A DNA stretch of 64,000 bases from Zantedeschia hybrid cultivar (lineage: Eukaryota > Streptophyta > Magnoliopsida > Alismatales > Araceae): assembly GCA_030544215.1 (NCBI GenBank), contig JARZZO010000013.1, positions 25,279,229 to 25,343,228 on the forward strand, given 5' to 3'. The position numbers and the translations under genes were made by a program. Shown here one piece after another: positions 45,243 to 57,271 of the stretch; the first letter of the stretch is position 1, and each line of letters opens with the position of its first letter. The notes beneath the pieces are model-generated. The model had not been told where the DNA came from. It was given only the letters and a program-made list of their open reading frames with translations, and ran no database searches.

Positions 45243-46681
45243 GGTAGAATTGCCTCAATTTCTATTTAATTGGGTTAGCTCTAGGCTTCAAAGTTAATCG
45301 TTGTTCCACCAAAGATGAGTCAAACTATGGCATATCTTCATAACTCTAGGCTAAAGTATCCTTGTAATCCCTGAACCTAAACCAAAGCCTCTTCGACTGA
45401 TTTATAAAGATTTTTACTGATGAGGACAACCTAAGGTTTATCTTCGATTCGTAGGCCCTTCTACAGCAACTGAGGGTTCATCGAATCTCTCACTCCACTA
45501 GCATATGCCTCAGCTACGTCCTCATCTTCTTCTTCATCTTCAATCATGGGGTCTCTCTCATATAGCAATTCATATACCCTATACCCATCATCAACAAGTT
45601 CATTCACCTCACACTCTTCTGGCAATTGGATAGGATCTTCTAAAAACTGAGGGATTTGTGAACATGAAAGGCACTTGGAGGCTAATTTGTAGAGGTATCT
45701 GTTTGGAATGCGTCTACCCTTAGATTTCCTAGACTTCCTAACTTGCTTAACTTCACTAGACTACCTACAACTAGGCTCCTTATCCTGACCTAAGGAGGAC
45801 GAAGAAGGATAAAAATTATAGGATATAGGATGAGATACAGGTGAAACATCCTGAGAGGAGAGGCAGAGTAGATCTAGGAGAGAATCCTGCCCAAGTGACC
45901 CGTGTGACGGGGTACACTTAGACAAGTAGTAGGAAGTTTCCTCAATGAGGATTTGGGAAGAATTTGATGAATTGACATTTTTGTTTTAGGAGGAGTTTTC
46001 ATTTATCACAAAACATGAATAAATCTGAAAAGAAGGTGGAATAGAAGTAGGTAAGAAAGATGATGGCACCATGGCTAGAGGATTTGAGGGATCATACAGA
46101 AGGATGTCCTAAATCAGATCACGGATCTCCTCAAGATCGAGAGGAGCCCAGAGGAAGAAGTCCCGAGGGGACAGAGTGATCAAAATGGGCGGCACCCGAG
46201 GAATGTCTTCAGTAATTACCCTGGACCAAGTCGGGGTTAGCAGCAGGGTTCTGAACAATGTGTGAAGAGTGAGAACATGGGTGGGGTAAGTGGCCTTCCA
46301 GAGGTGGTCGGTAGTTAGGCCTTCTTCATAGGGGTCATGCACTTCCCCTTCATTAGTCTTTTCATCAAGAAGTATTCTTTTGTCAAATATGGCCCCAGGT
46401 CCCTCAATTAGATTCTCCACCAAAGGAGGCCTTTTGGGTACAGATGGATGCAAGAAAAGTCTGTTCAGGGCATTGTAAAGGTCACATATGTCAAACCATC
46501 TATACCATTCACATTCCGGGTCGTAAAGCTTTCTTCTCTACAAAGGCCGCAGAGCCTCCAGTGACTGATATGTAAGCAACGGTGCACAGTGCCTAGCCAA
46601 GTCTCTCCCACAGACATCATGCAAATCAAAGTGTGAAGTAATCACCACTGTATTGTTACCCCCATGTTGAATGACGGGCCC
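45243..46681 (-). pseudogene. Element B, right visible part: linker region and start of RT
   Basis: Minus strand, upstream of the RT fragment left of C. Segment 46723-46538 has NTVVITSHFDLHDVCGRDLARHC. Segment 46453-46109 has IEGPGAIFDKRILL and TYPTHVLTLHTLFRTLL. Both align with the unassigned linker of element C. The stretch 46080-45248 matches the acidic region before RT in C, with several stops. Athila E1 interrupts it at 46681 inside a conserved KGP motif. The upstream remainder of B lies beyond the window. Confidence 0.88.
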
Positions 46682-48551
46682 TGATAAGTTGTTATTTTTT
46701 ATCATTAAAAGGGGTAAATGCATGCATTATATTCCTGGTTTTATATGTAAAACGGCATGAAATGATAGATAATTTTGCACTAATTCCAATGGTACCAATT
46801 TTGCTAAAATTAGAATTAAAAACATCGTCATTTCATGTGAATAATAGAGTATAGTGTATTTGGGATTTTTTGGCAAAATCGAGAAAATAAAGAATTTTAT
46901 TTCAGCATAAATATAATATTGTTCACAATAAAATCTTTACATTTATTCTATGTGAACAGGACATGAAGAAGATGTGGTTGAGTTGGTTAAGTTTATGGAG
47001 GCGTGTGGGAGGTCCAATGCTCGAATCTCAGCAAAAACACACTCATTTTGGCAAAAAGAACAAAGCAGGGGCAAATTGGTCATTTGCTATCTTAAAAAGG
47101 GGTTGCCCTAACCCTTTTACCCAAGAAAGCCAAAAGGAGCCGCCGCTTCCCTTCTTTCCCCACTTTCTTTATTTTAAAAATCTCCCTCCACCTTTTAAAA
47201 CCTTCTTCTTTCCTTCCCCCCTCACTACTACGTTTACTCTCTCTCTCTCTCTCTCCCTAGGGTGAGAGCCGCACTCTCTCTTTCCCTGCTTTTTCTTCTC
47301 TCTCTTCCTACCAGTTTCTCCCTGCCCCTGCAGCCTCTCTCTCTCTCTTCTGCAACTTCTTCTCTCTCTCTGTTTTTCTCTCTGCTCAGAGACCTCTCTC
47401 TTTCACCTTTTCCCTCTCTTTCTCTCCACCTTTCCTAGCCGCCTGCTCTCTCTCCTTCTCCTCTCTCTCTGTTTTTTCTCTCTACCCAAGTCTCTCTCTC
47501 TCCTCCTTTTTCTCCTTCTCTCTCCTAGTTTTTCTACTTTTTCTCCTCTTCACCTGCTTCTCTCTCTCTCCGTGTTCCTCTCTCTCTCTTTCTCTCCATG
47601 TGCTCGTTGCCGCCATACCCAGCAGAAGCGGGCCCATATGCCCACGTGTCGGTGCTTCGTCCTGCCAGCCGCAGGGGCCCACTCGACCGTCGCCACGTGT
47701 TAGCGCCTTGCCCTGCCAGCCGCCGCCCCAGGTCCCGCCAACTCCACGCGGCGGTCCACACACATTCGCGCGGGCGGGCATCGTCGCCCGTGCCGGGTGT
47801 TCCCGCTCAATGTCGCCGCCCCATCAACACCTCGCCTGCCACTCCCTCAGCTACTGCTCCTCCCGTGCCAGCCACGTGCCTGCTGTGCGCCCGAGCCAAC
47901 GCTTTCAAGCGCCCTGGACCACTGCGCCGCACATGCACCCCCAATCCTTGACTCCAACGCGCCAACCACCGGTCCTCTGTGCCTCTTGCACCCCGCCTGT
48001 GCCTAGCCTACCAATGCTCCGATCCACTACACCAGCGAAGCCACATGAGTTTTCTTTTGCAGATTTGTTCTCTTTGTTTGTTTTTTTTTCTTGTTATTAG
48101 AGTAGGTTAGTGTTTATTTATTTCCTTTAGGAAGATTAAAACCACAAATTTTGTAATTTCATTCTTAGTTGTTAGATGAGTGATTTACAACCCTTTTTTT
48201 ATTATTATTGAAATGTTGTTAATTTTTAGTTTAAATTGTCTTTATACAAATTCCATTTTCTCTTCAAATATGGTTTCAACTATTTTCTAGTTTTAGCCCA
48301 TTTAGTTAGGTTTTCTAATAACAATTATTTTAGTTAATAGATTTGCTACTTAAGTAGGTAATAATCAATCAATTCAAAATCATAATATTTTTTTTAGATC
48401 AATTAAAATATAAAATTTTCAAAGTTAAAAACTCTATTTCCCTTTGGATTCGACTTAGTCTCACCGTTACTATTGTTAAATCTAATTTGAATGAGCCAAT
48501 TTAAATAAGGTTGTTAGCTGTGATTTTTAACGACCCAATTAATAGCTATCA
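46682..48551 (+). repeat. 5' LTR of element E1 (Athila)
   Basis: 1870 bp, TGATAAGTTG...AGCTATCA. It contains a tRNA-like segment (46970-47030), a long CT-rich block (47230-47590) and a GC-rich block (47600-48050). The last two generate long frames on both strands that are not genes. It is related to the LTR of E2 in the same order but clearly diverged. Confidence 0.88.
46971..47032 (+). other. tRNA-like segment with A- and B-box-like motifs in E1 LTR
   Basis: TGGTTGAGTTG (46975-46985) fits a pol III A box, and TGCTCGAATCT, about 40 bases later, resembles a B box. The segment AGGTCCAATGCTCGAATCTC is like the T-arm of a tRNA. No complete cloverleaf is visible, so it is a relic or SINE-head-like piece, not a tRNA gene. 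Confidence 0.5.
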
Positions 48552-48556
48552 ATTTT

Positions 48557-48573
48557 TGGCGTCGTTGCCGTAG
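48557..48573 (+). other. Primer-binding site of E1
   Basis: TGGCGTCGTTGCCGTAG, 5 bases after the LTR, is a changed version of the Athila site complementary to tRNA-Asp (TGGCGCCGTTGCCGGGG). Confidence 0.8.
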
Positions 48574-49407
48574 AATTAGATTTTTAATTTTGTTAATTTT
48601 TTATTTAGTGTAATTATTCTCAAGCTAAATTTTTTTATTTATTTTGTGTAGGTGCATTGAAAAAAAAAAGGAAGCAAAATTATTGGCAAGAGTGTTCCAA
48701 CTTCCTCTTTTTAATTTTTCGTTATTCTTTTAGTTAGTTTTCTTTTGTGTACTTTGTAGTTAGATAGGTTTTCATTAATTTTTTTTAAAAAAAAAAAGAT
48801 AAGAAAATTCAAACCTAAAAATCTCCATGCCAAGATTAGAAACTTTTCATGCTAGGCATTCATCATTTTAGGAAAGTATGAATTAGTTACCTTTCTTAGT
48901 TATTTCCATTTTTGTTGAAGATTGCAGGGGAAAGGTACGCTTTTCATTTATGGCAAGTCATTCATGATTACATAAACACCCCTTGCTTGATTTGACTGCT
49001 GCATTGTATTCAAAAATACCCTAAGGGCAATACCTAATAAAACTAGTCGAAAGAAGCTCGAGGGTTCACACTGTGAGCGATTTAAATTTCGGGTTGCCTC
49101 CACTTTTGGCAACGATGTCTAGGCTAGAGGTTAAAAGGCAAACGCCTAAGCGGGAAAGTGGTTCTTTAATTAGGTCCCTACGAAAGTAGGGGGAGCCTCC
49201 CACTACCCCACCTCTTACCTAGCCGTTGACTGATTGTAGTTGTGACTTGAGGTGGACCCCATTCACCTTGTGAGAAAAATTCACATAGAAGTCTAGGTCA
49301 ACCTTAAGTCGTTAGGTTAATTTGTTTGCTAAATTGCTTGCTTATGTAAAAAAAAAAAAAAAAAAGTGAAAAAGAACATACAAGTCCTTCTCTCTCCATC
49401 GTAGTGT
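48574..49407 (+). other. E1 leader
   Basis: Noncoding leader with several poly-A or poly-T runs. Homologous segments occur in E2 at 56366-57271, for example the one around GGGTTGCCTCCACTTTTGGC. No gene is supported. Confidence 0.7.
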
Positions 49408-50647
49408 ATGCAAGGTAGGAGATCTCAAAGCCCTAACCTTCGAGGACCAATTGCTGAAATCGAGAGAGTTCTTTATCAAAGAAACCCATCTCAAGATCAA
49501 ATGGTCGAGAAGAATGGTCCCTCGAAGCAAATGAAGGATTATTTCATCCCGAATCAATATGAACTTTCATCTTGCATTAATCTTCCTCAAAATACGGTCA
49601 ATCAATATGAAATTAAATCAAGTACCATTCAGATGCTCCTATCCTTTTATGGGAATACAAATGAAGATCCTTATAAGCATCTGGATGAATTCTTAGAGAT
49701 CTGTTCCACAGTGAAGATTCAAAACTTTACTGATGATGCCCTTAAGTTGACCCTTTTCACTGAAGGATAAGGACAAATATTTGTTGGGTACTATAAGTAT
49801 GCCCATTAGGACATGGGAGGAAATGCAAAAAGAATTCCTTAAGAAATTCTATCCCATAGGGCAAACCAACACCATGAGAAAGGCCATTACAGGTTTTACC
49901 CAAACTCTCGGGGAATTAATTCATGTGTCATGGGAGAGATTAAAGGAATTGCTTCGGAAATGCCCTCATCATGGGCTATCAAAATAGCAAATTGTCCAAG
50001 CATTCTATGAAGGGTTGTCTGAACAATTCAAAAAAATGGTGGATGCCTCTTGTGGAGGGGCCTTTATGATGAAAAGTGAAGATGAAGCCTATGATTTGTT
50101 TGAAATGCTTAGTAACAACTCCATCAATCATGCCTCTCTCTCATCTTATGAGAGGGCTGTTAGGCCATCTAAACGGGCCGGGATGTATGAACTTAAGAAT
50201 CAAGGAGAGTCTGAATCCAAAATGGACATCAATTTGATTAATCAGAAATTTGATAAGGTAGACATACTGGCCCAAAAGTTGGACAAACTCTTAGCCTTAA
50301 ATAAACAAGAACCTACCTATCCAACACCATCTAGTCCATATGAGGGCTCATCTTCTATCCCTCATGACATTTGTGCTTTGTGCGTAAGTCCAACCCATCA
50401 AGTGACTGAATGCCCAATTGCGACCCAACTTCCACCATTCATTTAAGAACAAGTTTAGGCCGCCCAGAGATTCTCCAGACCTAGTAATGATCCATTCTCA
50501 AACACTTACAATTCCGGCTGGAAGAATCACCCTAATTTTGTGTGGAAGAATCAGTAGGCTCCATTACAAATGTCTAATCTTCCCATGCATCAAGTCCAAA
50601 AGCCACAAAACTCATTTCAACATCAGTTCAATTTTTATTGGAATACA
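49408..50647 (+). pseudogene. E1 Athila gag, N-terminal part
   Basis: Starts MQGRRSQSPNLRGP. The Athila gag domain includes STIQMLLSFYGNTNEDPYKH, DALKLTLF, WERLKELLRKCPHHGLSK and a CCHC knuckle CALCVSPTHQVTEC. It forms the particle in an intact element. A frame change near 49770, a TAG for TGG at 49985 (E2 keeps TGG) and a TAA for CAA at 50444 disable it. Solo LTR F follows at 50648. Confidence 0.9.
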
Positions 50648-50738
50648 TGTAAGGATTGAGGTTTCGGATCCGGTTACAGGGTCAGTTTCGGTGTCGGACC
50701 CCTTGGTTTGGGCCCTCGTGGGGCTGGGGCATGGTTCT

Positions 50739-50963
50739 TTTTCGTGTCGAGCTTGCGAGACGCGGTTCAAACGACATCTGGTTAGTGGGACGCGTTTTAG
50801 AATGTGCCACGTAGGTTGGTTTTGGGCCGCGAGAGTACGGCCCCGGTCTTTTCGTCTGAATGGCGTCTTGTATGGTTGACGCCATTTAGAGTACGGTCCT
50901 GATCTGTTAGTGTACGACCCCGTCTTATCGTCTGATTGGCGTCGGTCTTGGACGACGCGTTTT
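50739..50963 (+). promoter_or_regulatory. Dyad units, first cluster in solo LTR F
   Basis: Units lie at 50739-50768 and 50769-50798 (abutting), then 50858-50887 and 50934-50963. Central 10-mers are gagcttgcga, tggttagtgg, ttgtatggtt and ggtcttggac. The first left arm is weak (TTTTCGTGTC). Confidence 0.85.
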
Positions 50964-51511
50964 GGCGAGTTTCAGTTGATGCTCCGAAGCCCTCCTTCCT
51001 TTCCCTCATTTCTCTCATTCTCTTCTCTCTCCTCCCTGCCCTTTGAACCTCCGATGCCCCCTTCCCCTTCTCCTTCCTTTCCTCTCCCCATTCCTCCTCT
51101 CCCTCCACTCCATCAACCTCCTAACTTCCACTACTACCACCACCATCTCCTCCACGGTGCATCTCTCTCTGGACGGTGGCCGACGTCCCAATGAAGTGAC
51201 GGCGTCCACGGCGGTACCGGCGGCGGCTTGTGGCGTGGCGGTTCGGCGTCTTGGAGCTCGAAGGAGTTCAAGTAACCAGTAGGGTGACGATCCTCGCAGT
51301 GTTTTGTTTAAAATCATGATTTTTCCGTTTTGAAAGCATGAAATATGTGTGGGTGCTTCTAGGGTAGAAAGCATGTTCTAAGGGGTTCTTCATGAAAATA
51401 ATTAGGCTTCTCTCCTACTTTCTCCCTTTTCGACATTTTTGCACAATTTGGGGGAGAAATCCCACTTTGTAACTCGGGGGAGGCCGGAAGGGGAACCTGT
51501 CTGTGAGTGTT

Positions 51512-51742
51512 AAATGGCGTCTGGGGATAGCGACGCCATTTTAATTGGTGGCTTCCACCCGAGACGCGATTTATCCCAGATCAGGGGACTCTGTCTCTAT
51601 CTTGAATAGCGACTGGGGATAGCGACGCCATTTTAAATGGCGGCTGTCAAGGGCAACGCGATTTAGGCCAAATTCCGAGGCCAGTTTTTGTATGAACCAG
51701 TTTAGGGGTCTTGAATGATGTCGGCCACGGGCGACGCGCTTC
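51512..51742 (+). promoter_or_regulatory. Dyad units, second cluster in solo LTR F
   Basis: Units start at 51512, 51543, 51604, 51635 and 51713. The first four form two near-abutting pairs. Central 10-mers are tggggatagc, ttccacccga, tggggatagc, tgtcaagggc and ggccacgggc. The first and third are identical, which points to a local duplication of a pair. Unit 51543 has a weak left arm. Confidence 0.85.
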
Positions 51743-52756
51743 AAGACATAACCTCATTAATCTATGCAATTAACATGTATTTATATTGTTAGATAATTTG
51801 GTTAAATGCATGCTTGAAAACGTAGTCGAGGACGAAGATTTCTACGCTACCGAATTGCACTGTGTTGTGTTTTGTGTGATCGTGGACCTAGAGTGACAGT
51901 TGTTAGCACTTAGGCACCTTGTGTTGGTGTGGGAGTGACACGGCGCCAGTGTGTGAGTGGTGGGGTGACGCTTAGAGAGAGGGTCACCTGGTGTACTTCG
52001 GGGTATAGCTAGTATCGGTGTGGGAGTGGTACATTCGGAGTGTCACTCGTGCTGGGGGAAGCATAACCACCTAGAGCTAGACAGGCCGGAGTAGCCAGCG
52101 TGCTATTCGAGGGATTGTTGTTTGGTCCCAGCGGGTCGGTGTTTTTCGCCTTCGGCCGCGTGGTTTGTGTGTTTAACCGAGACGCTGGTTGTGGACTCCG
52201 TGGTGGGGTGGTTTTAGAGTCGTGCATGTTGCATTTATGAATGCATGTGTTTTATATCGGAATTCGGGAATCTTTGGGAGTTGTGTTTACTGCTTTATTT
52301 ATTTAAATTGCCTATATTTGTGTTGTTGCACTTGTGGGTGCATGAGTGGGTGGTGGGGATCAAGGGATCCCTACTGAGTCCATTTCGATGAGACTCCCCC
52401 CTGCGATTTTCAGGTGAGGGTTCCAGGCAGGCGTAGCGTGGAGGGTGTTGTCTCAGGTCGCGCGCCAGCAGCCACTGTTCCGGGGTATGCCCCGATGTAG
52501 TTGTTATTTTCCTTTCAGGCCTGTACGCTAATTATTTCATTTCAATTGGAATATGTAATTATTTGCTGAGTCGAGTCGAATTGTAATAATTTTTAATTCC
52601 TGCACTTTCTTTACAATTCGATGTGATGTGGAATGTTTAGTTTAGTTTATCATTTATTTCCCATACTTATCGAGATCCTGGTTTGACTCCAAATTTTAAT
52701 GATTCGGTACCCATTTAGTAATCGGATCCCCGATTATAGGGTGGTGGGTCATTACA

Positions 52757-54617
52757 ATACACATGCTCGGGGACCTCAGGCCAAATTCTTTCAAACCCAA
52801 TTCTCTCAACCAGCCCACTATCAATCCTTCTAATCAGGGCAATCAACCCAATATCCTCCTCCACTCACTTACCAACAACCCTCTCAGCCCTACTTTGATG
52901 ACAAGTTCACACAACTCGAACAACTTATCTTGACCCAACATCAGTCTATTTCAAAGATAGAGAATCAAATAGGGCAGTTAGCTGATGCAACTATGAGGAG
53001 GGAAATGGGCCAACTTCCTAGTCAACCCATAGCTAATTCGAGGAATCAGCCTCTGGGTTTTGCACCTCAATCGGGCCTTTTACCTCAACCCGGCACATTT
53101 TCACAACCTAAAGGGCTGCAATTCGAGAATGCTAATGCTATTTCGGTCCTTAGAAGTGGAAAGACCTTGGATGACCTACAGAAGGCTACAGAGGTAATAG
53201 AAAGTTCCACTAATAGATCCCATGAGGTCGAAAGTGAAAGTAAGGCAGAACCCAATATGGAGAAGTTGGGGGGGGTGGGGGGGGATCCTAAAGGAAAAGA
53301 AAAACTAGATGAAAGCCCAATCTCATATCAACCAAGGGTGTCTTTCCCAAATGCTTTAGTGGCCAAGTCCAATGCAAGGAAGAAACTGGCCCAGAATGAG
53401 GAGTTGATGGAATTATTCAAGCAAATTCAGATCAATATTCCACTCCTTGATACCATTAAGTATGTGCCGGCTTATGCTAAGTTCCTTAAGGAATTATGCA
53501 CACCAACAAGGAAATCTAGAGTGACACCTGAAAAGGTTAAGCTTTCAGAGGATGTGAGTGCAATAGTGATGAACCGTCTTCCCAAGAAGCTAAAGGACCC
53601 AAGGGCACCTTTGATCTCATATGACTTAGGTGGAGTCACATTTGATAGAGCTTTATTGGACTTAAGTGCCAGTGTGAACCGTTTGACAATAGCTATTTAT
53701 GAAAAAAATAATATTGGGGAACTTAAGCCCACATCCATCATTTTATAGGTGGCTTATAGGTCTGTAAAAACTTCACGGGGATTTATTGAGGATGTAGTCC
53801 ATGCTTGTTATTTTTCCGTGGATTTTCTTAATCTAGATATGGCCTTTCCTGAGGAACTCATTCACATCCTGATCATCCAAGGACGTCCTTTTTTAGTCAC
53901 TGTCAAAGCAAATATTAATTGTGAAACTGGCATGATGGACATATCCTTTGGGGGCCAAAAGGTCAAGATTAGTGTTTTCAAAGCATCCTAATGTCCGGCC
54001 TACGAAGAAGAATGCCACACCATTGATATCTTGGATAATTTGATTGAAGGAGATCCGATACTCACGCATGACCTTTTGGAAGAGGCTAATGTTCTAAAGG
54101 ATTCTCCTAACCACTTAACTTCTTGGCCCAAGGTGGAACCTTTGCCAGCTTTACAATTTGAGCCCGCCTTGCCATCTTTAAAGGAACCTTCTACACTTGA
54201 ACTCAAACCATTACCTGAGACTCTCAAGTATGTCTTTTTGGACTCCGACCAAACTCTGTCGGTTATCATCGCGGCAAATCTTACCTTGCCACAAGAGACC
54301 CAACTAATCAAGGTCCTTAAAGCCCACAAAAATGCCATTAGGTGGTCGGTGGTAGATTTGAAGGGAATTAGTCTGTCCATTTGCATGCATCATATCTACA
54401 TGGAAGAAAATTCCAAGTCGAGTCGAGAAATGCAAAGGCGGCTTAATCCAAATATAAAAGAAGTGGTGAAGAAAGAGGTAGTGAAATAGCTTGATGCGGG
54501 TATCATTTACCCCATCTCGGACAGCAAGTGGGTCAGCCCAACCCAAGTGGTACCTAAGAAGTCTGGATTGACTGTTATTAAGAATGATCATGGGGAAAAG
54601 GTACCCACTAGGCTCAC
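52757..54617 (+). pseudogene. E1 Athila gag end, protease and start of RT
   Basis: One frame from 52930 with stops at 53746 (TAG), 53989 (TAA) and 54487 (TAG). The gag C terminus contains ISVLRSGKTLDDL. The protease region (FNALVAKSN onwards) has DLSAS where Athila elements have DLGAS, so the catalytic motif is damaged. It is followed by GELKPTSIIL. The pre-RT segment ends with WVSPTQVVPKKSGLTV, the first RT motif. E2 is inserted at 54618, with CTCAC as probable duplication. Confidence 0.88.
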
Positions 54618-56343
54618 TGATAACTTGATATTTTTTATCATTAAAAAGGCAAATGCAAGCACTATATTCATGATTTTATGTTTTAAACCACATGAAATGA
54701 TAGATAATCTTGCATTGATTCCAACTGTACCAATTTCGTTAAATTCTGAGTTAAAAACATCGTCATTTCATGTGAATAATGGAGTATAACGTATTTGCAG
54801 TTTTTCAACAAAATCGAGATGATAAATAAATTTATTTCAGCATAAATGTAATATTGTTTACGATAAAAGTCTAATTTACATTTATTTTTGTATAAATAGG
54901 ACATGAAGAAGTTGTGGTGCAGTGGTTAAGTCTCTAAAGACATGTGGGAGGTCCAATCTTCAAATCTCAGCAGAAATAACACTCATTTTGGCAAAAAGAA
55001 TAAAGCAGGCGCAAAACAGTTATTCGTCACCCTACATATGGTTGCCCTAATTTTCTGCCCAAAGAGAGGCATTTAAATAAGTCGCCACCTCTTTTTCCCT
55101 CCTTTCCTCTTGTTGAAAACACTCCCCCCCTTTTTAAAAGACTCCTTCTTCCTTTCTTTGGGGGCTAATTCTTATTCTCTCTCTTTCTAGGGGTTTAGGG
55201 CCGCAGGGGGTTCTTCTTTTGACTTTTTCTCTCACACACGCATTCCCATTCTTCTAGCTTTTCTCCCTCCTCTCTCACACGCATCTTCTCTCTCTACCTT
55301 GCTTTTCTCTCTCTCCCTCAGGAATCTCTCTCTCTCTTACTTTTCTTTCTCTCCTCTGCCCCCCTGCGTTTCTCTCTCTCTCGCAACAGCTCCCTCTCTC
55401 TCCCCTCAGGACTCTCTCTCTCTCGCACTTTTTCCCTCTCTCTCCTACTCCCTGTCGCTCTCCCTTTTCCACGCGGCACGCACCCCTGTGCTCCCGCTTG
55501 TCTCCGCCGCCGGAGGAGCCACACGGCTGAACTGCATTATTCACTGGATGGGGCATCGTCACCCGTGCCCCGACGCGAATGCCCCACTCGGCCACCTAGC
55601 GCCAGCCACCGCGCCTTACGTGGCCTCGCCTGCTGCGCCTGCCTATGCCCTCGTATCAGCCACGTGCCCTCGAACGGCGGGTCTGCCAGCCGACACACAA
55701 TGCCCAGCACCCCTCTGCTACCAGTCGGCGCACAACGCCCAGTGCTAGGCCCCCAGTCTAACGTGCCCATGTGCCTGCCCGTTGCCACGAGCCCCCTCCA
55801 GTCTTCTGCGCCAGCCCCTCGTAGGATTCCCTATAGCCAGTCTCCTTTGCTGCTTTATTCTTTGTTAATTTTTCTTTTTTTTTTGTAATTTAGTTATTAG
55901 ATTAGGTGAGTTATTTACTTATTTCTTCTAAAGAGATTTAAACTAGCAATTCTATAATTTGGTTCCTAGTTCTTAAATGAATGATTCACATTTTTTTTTT
56001 ATTAAAATATTGTTGTTTTTATTTTAGATTTCTCCATATCCTATTTCTTCTTCCAATATAGTTGTAATTATTTTCTAGTCTTAGCTTATTTAGTTGGGTT
56101 TTCTAATATTAGTTATTTTGGATAGCTAAGTTATTGTTTTTATTAGGTAGTTAATTAATTAATTCAGGCTATCAACTGTCTTTGAGATTAATAAAAAATC
56201 TAAAGTTTTCAACTTTAAAAATCTATTTCCCTGTTGATTCGACCCAATCTCACCACTTGCTATTTTCAAATGATTATATGTGGGAATTTGAATTTAAGAT
56301 TGATGTTTGAATATACTTAACGAAACATAATTTCGAGCGATCA
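54618..56343 (+). repeat. 5' LTR of element E2 (Athila)
   Basis: 1726 bp, TGATAACTTG...GAGCGATCA. It has the same architecture as the E1 LTR: tRNA-like segment (54912-54970), CT-rich block (55150-55460), GC-rich block (55480-55830). The long frames in these blocks are compositional. Confidence 0.86.
54912..54970 (+). other. tRNA-like segment with A and B boxes in E2 LTR
   Basis: TGGTGCAGTGG (54915-54925) fits the A-box consensus exactly. TCTTCAAATCT (54957-54967) resembles a B box at a typical distance. It lies at the same LTR position as in E1 and keeps the A box better. It is probably a SINE-head-like or tRNA relic fixed in the LTR ancestor. Confidence 0.55.
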
Positions 56344-56348
56344 ATTTT

Positions 56349-56365
56349 TGGCGCCGTTCCCGGGG
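56349..56365 (+). other. Primer-binding site of E2
   Basis: TGGCGCCGTTCCCGGGG, 5 bases after the LTR, is nearly the canonical Athila tRNA-Asp site. Confidence 0.88.
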
Positions 56366-57271
56366 AATTCGATTTTTAATTTTGTTAATTTTGGATTTAG
56401 TATAATTATTCTCTAGCTAACATTTTTTTCTTATTTTTGTAGGCACATTGAAAAAAAAAAGGAAGTGAAATCATTAGTAAGTGTGTTCCAACTTTCTCTT
56501 TTTCACTTTCCTTATTTTAGTTAGTTTCTTTTTTTTTTTCTAATTTAGATAGGTTTCCATTAACTAAAAAAAGAAGAAAAAGAAGAAAATTCAAATTTAA
56601 AAATCTCCATAACAAGATTAGAAACTTTCCACGCTAGGCATTCATTATTTTAGGAAAGCATGAATTAGTTTCCTTTCATAGTTATTTCCATTTCTTGTTG
56701 AAGATTGCGGGAGAAAGGTACGTGTTTCAATTTTAGCTAGTCATTCATGATTGCATCAAAATTCCTTGCGTTTATTTGAATTGTGCATTGCATAGCATTC
56801 AAAAAAATATTAAGGGCAATACCTTTAACAACATAAGGTAGGGATTTCATCACCCTTCCTTAACCTACAAATCACCTTCCTTGCACTGACATTTCTTAAA
56901 CCAATAAAAGCAAATTGAAAGGGATTCTAGGGTTCACACTATGAGCGGTTTAAATTTCGGGTTGCCTTTATTTTTGGCAATAGTGTCTAGACTAGAGGTT
57001 AAAAGGCAAACGCCTAAGCAGAAAAGTAGTTATTTAATTAGGTCCCCACGAAAGTATGGGGAGCCTCCCACTACCCCACCTCTTACCTAGTCGTTGACTA
57101 ATTGTTGTTGTGACTTGAGGTGGACCCCATTCATTTTGTGAGAAAATTCATACATAAGTCTAGGTCTACTTTAGATCCTTAGATTAATTGGATTGCTAAA
57201 TTGTTTGCATATAAAAAAAAAAGGAAAGAAAAAAAAATTCAGTTCCTTATTCTCTCTCTTCATCCTAGTGT
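56366..57271 (+). other. E2 leader
   Basis: Noncoding, homologous to the E1 leader, with poly-A runs. No gene is supported. Confidence 0.7.

Larger units (their letters stand above)
50648..52756 (+). repeat. F: solo LTR of a different Ty3/gypsy-type family in E1 gag
   Basis: 2109 bp, TGTAAGGATTG...GGGTCATTACA, flanked by perfect duplications ATACA (50643-50647 and 52757-52761). E2 shows the uninterrupted target. It is not visibly similar to the LTRs of A, C or S3 outside the dyad units, but carries nine of these. The open frames in its CT-rich and GC-rich part (50797-51374) are not supported as genes. Family assignment is uncertain. Confidence 0.9.
46682..54617 (+). mobile_element. Element E1: Athila-lineage Ty3/gypsy retrotransposon, 5' part
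   Basis: The 5' LTR at 46682-48551 is followed by the Athila-type tRNA-Asp primer site, a leader, gag with zinc knuckle, protease and the start of RT. It is cut at 54617 by the insertion of E2 within the RT region. Solo LTR F splits gag at 50648. The possible target duplication on the left is GGCCC (46677-46681). The 3' half is not in the window. Confidence 0.9.

Noticed and set aside
46971..47032. A tRNA gene
   Set aside because: Only A- and B-box-like motifs are visible; no full cloverleaf with paired acceptor stem.
47482..48100. Several frames of 70-166 residues on both strands
   Set aside because: They lie in the CT-rich and GC-rich part of the E1 LTR and have low-complexity composition with no family similarity.
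55275..55888. Frames of 70-150 residues on both strands
   Set aside because: Equivalent CT-rich and GC-rich part of the E2 LTR; not conserved as protein with E1.
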